From Bacteroidales bacterium (lineage in GTDB: Bacteria; Bacteroidota; Bacteroidia; Bacteroidales; Lentimicrobiaceae), in contig JADIZB010000037.1 in the NCBI GenBank assembly GCA_016705005.1, forward strand, positions 1 to 64,000: a DNA stretch of 64,000 nt, read 5' to 3'. The notes under the pieces were generated by a model, which was not told where the DNA came from, searched no databases, and was given only the letters and a program-made list of their open reading frames with translations. Shown one piece after another: positions 57,814-64,000 of this stretch; positions within the stretch are counted from its first letter, which is position 1, and each line of letters begins with the position of its first letter. Position numbers and translations under genes: made by a program.

Positions 57814-59436
57814 ATGTTTATCAGAATCCTTAAATACCTGCTGATTTTCGTCTTTACCCCGGTTTTGGCTCAGCCTGCTCCAGGTTCAGCATCCGGAAAA
57901 TGGTGGAAAGAGACCGTGTTCTACCAGATCTATATGCCCTCTTTTCAGGACAGCGATGGTAACGGAATCAGTGATTTCAGAGGAATGACGGACAGGCTTG
58001 ATTATTTACAGTCGCTTGGAATCAAAGGGATCTGGCTTACCCCTTTTTTACAATCGCCCGGGGTTGACAATGGATATGATATTGCGGATTATTATCAGGT
58101 TGATTTGGTGTACGGCACAAATACCGGTTTCAGCAATTTCCTGAATGAAGCGCATCAGCGGGGTATTAAGGTGATCATGGATATGGTGGTCAATCATACC
58201 TCAACAGAATGCATATGGTTTCAGGAATCTGTAAAGTCAAGAGACAACCCTTACCGGGATTACTACATCTGGTGCGACAAACCCAACAACTGGGAATCCT
58301 TTTTCGGAGGCAGCGCCTGGGAATTTGAACCCCTCACAAAACAGTATTATTACCATAAGTTTGATGTACGGATGGCCGACCTGAACTGGTCAAATCCGGC
58401 AGTTGTCCGGGAAATACAGAAGGTTCTCCGTTACTGGCTTGATCTCGGTGTGGATGGATTCCGTATGGATGTCATCAACTTTCTGACCACCAACGGCATA
58501 GGTCCAGACAACCCTGTGATTGACGGGAAGCAGGACCACAGATACGATATAGATCAATCCGGTGTTAAAGAGGCAATCCGGCTGATCAGATCAACCCTGG
58601 CGGAATATGATGACAGGTTTATCGTCGGCGAAATCGGAAGCGATAATCTGGATATCCTGAGTAAGTACCAGGCACCGGATATGATGGATGTAGTCTTTAA
58701 TTTCAATTTTGGCAGCATTCCTGAATTCTCAGTTGACCGTATTTACAGGGAACTGCAGAATATGGAGCAACGGATGCCCGGTTATCCCACCCTGTTTTTT
58801 GGTAGCCACGATATGCCCCGTTTGATGGATCGCCTGGCCGGTGGCAACACGGAAAGGGCAAGGGCTTTGGCAGCTCTTATGCTGACGGCAAAGGGAGTCC
58901 CTTTCATCTATTATGGTGAAGAAATCGGAATGCAGAACATCGAAGCGATAAAGCCTGAAGAAATAGTCGATATACAGGGAATAACCCATTATAATCTTGC
59001 CCTGAAAGAGGGGAAATCCCCGTCTGAAGCTCTTATTGAGGGAAACCTCCACAACAGGGACAAATCACGCAGTCCGATGCAATGGACTGCCGGGATCAAT
59101 GCAGGATTCTCGTCGGGCAGGCCCTGGATAAAAATACAGGAAAATTTCAAAATGGTCAATGTTCAGCAGAGCCTGATTCAGGATAATTCCCTGCTGAATA
59201 CATACGAAAAACTGATAAAATTCAGAAACAGCGAGCCCATACTGCAGTATGGCGGATATGAAAAAATTGAAATGACCGGGGAGATGATTGGCTTCACCCG
59301 TATATTGAATGGCGAAAAGATTACTGTAATGGTTAATTTCGGGAAATCAACAATGGTGGAAATCCCTGAGAATTCAACACTTCTGATAGGCAGTACTGTG
59401 CTGAAGCCGAATGACTTCATAATCTTCAGGCACTAA
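57814..59436 (+). CDS. Secreted GH13 alpha-glucosidase/amylase-family enzyme
   Basis: This 540-residue exported enzyme has a signal peptide ending VLAQ, then the GH13 (beta/alpha)8 barrel. Conserved regions: FYQIYMPSFQDSDGNGISDF; LGIKGIWLTPF; VIMDMVVNHTS; DGFRMDVINF with nucleophile D219; VGEIG with acid/base E273; GSHDMPR with third acid D333, where most relatives have an asparagine before the histidine. A small C-terminal beta-domain follows (MVEIPENSTLLIG). The QIYMPSFQDSDGNG opening resembles the oligo-1,6-glucosidase / alpha-glucosidase side of the family (calcium-site DxNxD-type loop), so exo action on short alpha-glucans is more likely than endo-amylase action. It lies 31 bases before the LamG/T9SS protein. 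Confidence 0.93.
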   Translation: MFIRILKYLLIFVFTPVLAQPAPGSASGKWWKETVFYQIYMPSFQDSDGNGISDFRGMTDRLDYLQSLGIKGIWLTPFLQSPGVDNGYDIADYYQVDLVYGTNTGFSNFLNEAHQRGIKVIMDMVVNHTSTECIWFQESVKSRDNPYRDYYIWCDKPNNWESFFGGSAWEFEPLTKQYYYHKFDVRMADLNWSNPAVVREIQKVLRYWLDLGVDGFRMDVINFLTTNGIGPDNPVIDGKQDHRYDIDQSGVKEAIRLIRSTLAEYDDRFIVGEIGSDNLDILSKYQAPDMMDVVFNFNFGSIPEFSVDRIYRELQNMEQRMPGYPTLFFGSHDMPRLMDRLAGGNTERARALAALMLTAKGVPFIYYGEEIGMQNIEAIKPEEIVDIQGITHYNLALKEGKSPSEALIEGNLHNRDKSRSPMQWTAGINAGFSSGRPWIKIQENFKMVNVQQSLIQDNSLLNTYEKLIKFRNSEPILQYGGYEKIEMTGEMIGFTRILNGEKITVMVNFGKSTMVEIPENSTLLIGSTVLKPNDFIIFRH

Positions 59437-59467
59437 ACCCTTCACACAAACTTTACCTAACTTTAAC

Positions 59468-62400
59468 ATGATGAAGCACCTGATACTGAAATTCATATTG
59501 TTGCTAACGGCATTTCAGGGTATGGCCCAGCCGGGGCAACTGAGCATTGGCAGGATCACTCAGATGCCCGATATGCCAACCCCACTGCTGATCCGAAACT
59601 GGGATGCCGTTACCATCGACTATGACAACTATGTGTTCGATGGGTTGAAAACCGGTCAGTACCTCCCGTTGTCGCGCATCGGAGTTCAGGGACAGTTCAA
59701 TTATCCCGATAATACGCCGGTTTTTCTCGATTCGTACGTTGGGGCCGACGGCCATCTCAATCAGGCTGAAGCAATCAATATCATGCCGGCCATTGTCGGA
59801 GCCTCCCTGGCTGGCATTGACAAAAGCAACCAGAACGGGATGAACTGGGTTGCAATGACAAAAGACTTTTTCAATCTGGCAAACGGACAGAATGTCTACC
59901 TGAATGGTTATTCAACCACTTCGGGGAGCGACTGGTGGTATGATGTGATGCCCAATGTCTTCTTCTATCAGTTAAATTACCTCTACCCGGGTGCTGCACC
60001 CGAATTCGGCGGCCAGTTTACATCGGTGGCCGACCGCTGGCTCTATTGTGTTAATCAGCTGGGTGGAAGTACCACCCCCTGGGCTGTCCCCGATATGAAT
60101 TACCGGGCTTTTAACCTGGCAACAGGTCAGCCGCTGGATGAAAGTGTGCCTGAACCGGAATCGGCCGGAAGCATTGCCTGGCTGCTGTACAATGCCTGGC
60201 TCGAAACAGGCGAAAGGAAGTATTTTGAGGGGGCTCAACTGGCCATGGATTTCCTGGCCGGAATGGAAACAAATCCATCTTACGAACTTCAGCTTTCATA
60301 CGGAACATTGACTGCCGCCCGCATGAATGCTGTTGAAGAAACGAATTATCCGCTTCAGAAAATGCTCGACTGGTGCTTCGACCGTGGTGATCTCCGGGGT
60401 TGGGGATCCATTGTGGGAAACTGGGGTGGTTATGATGTTTCGGGTCTGATCGGTGAAGCCAACGATGTCGGTGACGATTACGCTTTCATTATGAACGGAT
60501 TTCAACAGGCTGCCGCCCTGGCGCCCCTGCCGAAATATGACAAACGCTATGCGAAAGCCATTGCCAAATGGCTGCTGAATGTCACCAATGCCAGCAGGTT
60601 ATTCTATTGGAATGCCCTTCCGCAGGATAAACAGGATTCATACGAATGGGCTTCCGCCAACGACCCTATGGCCTGTATCCCTCATGAATCGATGAAGCAG
60701 CTATGGCTTGGAAAAACTCCCTTCGCCACAGGTGATGCCATCAGGGGTGGCTGGGCTGCTACCAATCTGTCACTTTACAGTGGTTCGGGTGTAGGATACC
60801 TCGCGGCCGTGGTGAATACAACCAACATACCGGAAATATTGCAGATTGACCTGAATAAGACGGATTTTTATGGTGATGATTCTCTGATCTCCTACATGTA
60901 CTATAATCCGACATCGGGCAGTAAACAGGTTCAGATTAATCTCCCTGCCGGTACATACGGGATGTATGAGGCCATTACCGAAATTGTTTCACAATCATCC
61001 TATACCGGCTCATTGCAATTGACCATTCCTGCCGGAGAAGTGAGAATTGTGCGTTTTTATGCTTCGGGACTGATACCGGTAGCCGATAACGGCAGGCTTT
61101 ACGTGGGTGATGATGTGCTTGATTATCACAGCCAGTACGACTACTCTGAAAATATCAGGATTAAAGCTTTGTCTACCGATCATAATCCGGTTATTACCAA
61201 TGCTGTGTTCACGGCATGGTGCGAACCCGGCAACGTAAGTCAGGGTAATCAGGTGCAATTTGAGTGGTACCTTGACGATGTTCTGATTGAAGGACAAACC
61301 GGGTCTTCAGCGACCATAACAGCTCCTTCGGTTCCCGCAGAAGTTATAATGAAATGCAGGATTACCTCCGGTGGTCAGACCGCAGATGACACATTACATT
61401 TGCAAATTGTTGACCGCATTCCCGTTCCACCTGTCGTCACGGGAATTCAATCCGCATTCAGTTACACGGCCGTCGGAGAGCAAAACACCTTTACCGCTTT
61501 GGTTGAACCGGCGCCGGGAGAAATTCTTGAATACAACTGGAGTGTAACGGGAGGAGCTCTGAATCAGTCCAGCGGAAATCCCGTTATATGGCAGGCTCCC
61601 GGAGCTCCGGCAGTTGCATCCGTTACGGTTGAAGTTACCAATCAGGACATGCTCACAACAACCGTTACAGCCGGAGTACTGGTGAAAGATACTACCCTTG
61701 CTGATCAGCTTCCACTCATCTGGTATCCTTTTGATACCGACAACAGGAACATGGCCTCCGACCACTTTCATGCCACAGTCTCAGGTGTCTCCAAAACTCC
61801 GGATGCACGTGGAATGCCATCCCTGGCTTACCGCTTCACTGCAGGATCAAATATCATTTACACTGAAAATCATGCCGACCTGAACTTTACCGGAGCTGTA
61901 AGTCTCAGCTGCTGGGTAAAATGCGAGCAATTCGGGTCCGAAAGATTTATTGTTTCTCATGGTTCGTGGCAGCAGCGGTACAAACTGTCGGTTACACCTG
62001 AGGGTTATTTGCGCTGGACTGTTAAAACAAGTACCGGAATAGCCGATCTTGATGGTTCAATTCCCATTGAACTGAACCGGTATTACCATGTTTCCGCACT
62101 TTACACCGGTTATTCCATGGAATTGTATGTCGACGGGGCCCTTGACACTTTTAAAGCATTTTCGGGAGCCATTCAGCCTTCGACCAAACCAGTTACCATC
62201 GGACGTATGGATAACACAGAAACCCTCTATTCGCTCCGCGGTAGCGTGGATGAATTCAGGCTCTGGGACAGGGAAATACCGGTTTCGCAGATTTACAACC
62301 TGAAAAGTCAATGGGCCACTCCGGCCGGGATTCATGAAAATGAACTCATTACCAGGATCTGGCCGAATCCTGCCGGAAATATGGTATTCCTGGAGTTAAC

Positions 62401-62587
62401 CGGTCGGGCGCAAATTGAAAGTGTTATGCTGATATCAGCGGATGGTAAAGAGGTAGAGTGTTCTAAAACAGAAGAAACTTCCGACCTGGTACAAATTGCC
62501 CTCCCTGATTTACCGTCCGGTTTGTATCTGATCAGGATCATCTTAAAGGATGGCCGGGTTGTGACCAGAAAGATTGTTAAAGAGTAA
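59468..62587 (+). CDS. Alpha/alpha-barrel-like protein with LamG and type A T9SS tail
   Basis: This 1039-residue surface-directed protein has a signal peptide (residues 1-21, FQGMAQ), then a domain of about 22-525 homologous to the lipoprotein at 50201 (QMPDMPTPLLIRNWD, GIDKSNQNGMNWVAM, GSDWWYDVMPNVFFY, LSYGTLTAARMNA, GGYDVSGLIGEANDVGDDYA, NVTNASRLFYWN). Ig/PKD-like units lie at about 533-745. A LamG sandwich lies at about 750-950 (LIWYPFDTDN, VSLSCWVKCEQF, MELYVDGALDTF, GSVDEFRLWDREI). A type A sorting domain lies at about 960-1039 (RIWPNPAGNMVFLELTG, LPSGLYLIRI, RVVTRKIVKE). The tail sends it through the T9SS for attachment to the surface. The paralogue instead uses lipidation, so the pair acts with two modes of anchoring. 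Catalytic activity is inferred, not shown. Confidence 0.85.
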   Translation: MMKHLILKFILLLTAFQGMAQPGQLSIGRITQMPDMPTPLLIRNWDAVTIDYDNYVFDGLKTGQYLPLSRIGVQGQFNYPDNTPVFLDSYVGADGHLNQAEAINIMPAIVGASLAGIDKSNQNGMNWVAMTKDFFNLANGQNVYLNGYSTTSGSDWWYDVMPNVFFYQLNYLYPGAAPEFGGQFTSVADRWLYCVNQLGGSTTPWAVPDMNYRAFNLATGQPLDESVPEPESAGSIAWLLYNAWLETGERKYFEGAQLAMDFLAGMETNPSYELQLSYGTLTAARMNAVEETNYPLQKMLDWCFDRGDLRGWGSIVGNWGGYDVSGLIGEANDVGDDYAFIMNGFQQAAALAPLPKYDKRYAKAIAKWLLNVTNASRLFYWNALPQDKQDSYEWASANDPMACIPHESMKQLWLGKTPFATGDAIRGGWAATNLSLYSGSGVGYLAAVVNTTNIPEILQIDLNKTDFYGDDSLISYMYYNPTSGSKQVQINLPAGTYGMYEAITEIVSQSSYTGSLQLTIPAGEVRIVRFYASGLIPVADNGRLYVGDDVLDYHSQYDYSENIRIKALSTDHNPVITNAVFTAWCEPGNVSQGNQVQFEWYLDDVLIEGQTGSSATITAPSVPAEVIMKCRITSGGQTADDTLHLQIVDRIPVPPVVTGIQSAFSYTAVGEQNTFTALVEPAPGEILEYNWSVTGGALNQSSGNPVIWQAPGAPAVASVTVEVTNQDMLTTTVTAGVLVKDTTLADQLPLIWYPFDTDNRNMASDHFHATVSGVSKTPDARGMPSLAYRFTAGSNIIYTENHADLNFTGAVSLSCWVKCEQFGSERFIVSHGSWQQRYKLSVTPEGYLRWTVKTSTGIADLDGSIPIELNRYYHVSALYTGYSMELYVDGALDTFKAFSGAIQPSTKPVTIGRMDNTETLYSLRGSVDEFRLWDREIPVSQIYNLKSQWATPAGIHENELITRIWPNPAGNMVFLELTGRAQIESVMLISADGKEVECSKTEETSDLVQIALPDLPSGLYLIRIILKDGRVVTRKIVKE

Positions 62588-62649
62588 TGAAATTAATATT
62601 TTTTCTATCCTGTCCCTCTGCCGTGTTTTATGGCAGGAGTAGCTGAATT

Positions 62650-64000
62650 ATGCCTTACAAAATCCCACCAGACATGTTACATTTCAGAAAACTGTTGCCG
62701 GCTATATTTCTCTTTCTGGGAATAGTATTGAATTTATCGGAAGCCCTGTGTCAGAAACTTTCTCTTAAAGTTTCGGGAGATCAGACTTTGGGATACCGGG
62801 TTGACATCTACAAAGGAACGCAGTTGCTGGTTACGGGTAAGGAAGAACTTTCACTGCATCTGTCCAACCTCGATCTGAGCACAATTGCCGATCTCCCGCA
62901 CTGGACAGGCGAGCATTGGGAAGGGAATGAAAACCGGATCACCCTGAAGAAAGATTCCTATATTCCTGATTTTGATGCAAATCTTTCGGTGTCAGTTACC
63001 TATGAAGTTGTCAATTCAACTATCGTGAAGAAGACTGTGGAGATGTTTCAGCCTTCCATGCCGGGGATGTATTATATTTTGAAGCAAACTTCAAGGCCGG
63101 CCGAAAAACCCCAGCGTTATGTAAGCTTCGAATACGATAACTTTCCCGGAGGATTTATTCATGAGATATTTCCGTCTGCAGGTTTTGTCACACCCGGCAA
63201 CGATGTGGTTGGTTTCCTGACGGATGCGGGATACAAAAATCAGTATACGAGAAACACCCGGCGGCGTTTCAGCGGCCGGGGAGGCGGGTTTGTAGGTATA
63301 AGGCGGTTGCCCGATGTCAATTTGTTTTCCGTCGCCACCCCATCTGAACAGGCTGAAAATAAACACTACATCAGTCAGACATTTGGTGAGATGCTCAACG
63401 TGGATGCAGGGTTAGCAATCATATTGCCTTTAACAGAAAAATATCTGAAAGAAGGCAATGCGGAAGTTCAGTGGAAGGACAGTCTGATCACCATCACAGG
63501 CCATCCCGGTGGCAGGGCAGGGGTTGAGTTCATCACACCATTTCAGGATCAGAAATTGTACACCATTTCATTTCTGTGTAAGGGAAATACCGGCGTGGCG
63601 GTGAAGCTGTTCAGAGTCAAAAACGGCCAGAGGACCATCGAACTGGAACAGGGGGTAAAGTATATCGATAACTTTCCGGCCAACGAAAATGAATGGACTC
63701 AGTTTAAAGGAAGCATCCTGGTTCCATATATTGAAAATGACAGCGTTTCAATATTTATCGGTTCGCAATCAGGCAAAGAATGCAAACTTCAGTTGAAAGA
63801 GTTGCAATTCACCGAACATCAGCCGCAATCAGAACCATACAACCTGCTCCCCTTGGGTGAAAAAGCGGAGAAAACCACCTATATTTTTGTGGAACCATGG
63901 GTATCGCATCAGCAGTTTATGATATCCTCGCAGTCGCGTCTGGCTGAAGCAAAGGGTTTTCAGGGATCGCAGATTGAGAAAATGCTGTATGCCAATTTCA
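62650..64000 (+). CDS. Unrecognised secreted protein, 5' part (runs off the window)
   Basis: An open frame runs from ATG 62650 to the window end without a stop (450 codons). It starts with a signal peptide (FRKLLPAIFLFLGIVLNLS, cut near ALCQ). An in-frame ATG at 62674 gives a more compact leader and may be the true start. The visible part is rich in beta-strands and aromatic residues (LPHWTGEHWEGNENR, YVSFEYDNFPGGFIHEIFPS, GRGGGFVGIRRLPDV). A segment at about 275-395 resembles a jelly-roll carbohydrate-binding module (VEFITPFQDQKLYTISFLCKG, WTQFKGSILVPYIENDS). I do not recognise the first 250 residues. It lies 62 bases after the T9SS protein on the same strand, so it probably belongs to the same glycan-degrading set. 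Confidence 0.8.
   Translation, partial: MPYKIPPDMLHFRKLLPAIFLFLGIVLNLSEALCQKLSLKVSGDQTLGYRVDIYKGTQLLVTGKEELSLHLSNLDLSTIADLPHWTGEHWEGNENRITLKKDSYIPDFDANLSVSVTYEVVNSTIVKKTVEMFQPSMPGMYYILKQTSRPAEKPQRYVSFEYDNFPGGFIHEIFPSAGFVTPGNDVVGFLTDAGYKNQYTRNTRRRFSGRGGGFVGIRRLPDVNLFSVATPSEQAENKHYISQTFGEMLNVDAGLAIILPLTEKYLKEGNAEVQWKDSLITITGHPGGRAGVEFITPFQDQKLYTISFLCKGNTGVAVKLFRVKNGQRTIELEQGVKYIDNFPANENEWTQFKGSILVPYIENDSVSIFIGSQSGKECKLQLKELQFTEHQPQSEPYNLLPLGEKAEKTTYIFVEPWVSHQQFMISSQSRLAEAKGFQGSQIEKMLYANF

Noticed and set aside
62612..62640. Terminator after the T9SS-tailed protein (CTGCC/GGCAG)
   Set aside because: It has five pairs and no T tract, so it does not meet the usual terminator pattern.

Overview
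The window is chromosomal DNA from a member of the Bacteroidota. The evidence is a type IX secretion (T9SS) cargo with gliding-type C-terminal sorting domains, PorP/SprF proteins, a SusC/SusD polysaccharide locus, a hybrid two-component sensor, the HU / 29-aa basic protein / RNase G gene order, and TAnnTTTG-type promoter elements with few Shine-Dalgarno sequences. Signal peptides and SusD-type lipoboxes are abundant. No rRNA, tRNA, CRISPR array or insertion sequence was seen. The order or family cannot be fixed from sequence alone; an anaerobic, polysaccharide-degrading environmental or gut lineage is an inference.

Region 1 (1-35.2 kb) holds two tandem copies of one three-gene cassette: a giant repetitive surface adhesin ending in a T9SS type B sorting domain, a PorP/SprF outer-membrane protein, and a large periplasmic OmpA-family protein built like PorE (TPR, beta-propeller, carboxypeptidase-regulatory-like domain, OmpA). 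The left copy (1-10.2 kb) enters the window mid-gene and is broken by many small frameshifts in all three genes. The right copy (11.1-35.2 kb) is intact. Its adhesin is one 6882-codon frame made of roughly 70 beta-sandwich repeats of at least three kinds. I read each cassette as an adhesin with its own outer-membrane translocation partner and its own cell-envelope anchor.

Region 2 (35.2-41.8 kb) is housekeeping: a small membrane protein, trpS, RNase G with a structured leader, a 29-aa basic protein, HU, mutY, ssb, and an HMG-CoA-lyase-like enzyme that lacks the usual catalytic cysteine.

Region 3 (42-64 kb) is a glycan-use region. It has a hybrid two-component sensor/AraC regulator, a class II Fic protein on the opposite strand with a cluster of TGTCCAA boxes in front of it, then a same-strand run: GH130, MFS transporter, a lipoprotein of an unrecognised family, SusC, SusD, a LamG lipoprotein, a secreted GH13, a second member of the unrecognised family fused to LamG and a type A T9SS tail, and the start of an unknown secreted protein. 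The layout suggests capture and cleavage at the surface (SusCD, LamG proteins, GH13 and the paralogue pair), with a GH130 and MFS transporter acting in or at the inner membrane. The substrate is unclear, because GH130 usually means beta-mannosides and GH13 means alpha-glucans.
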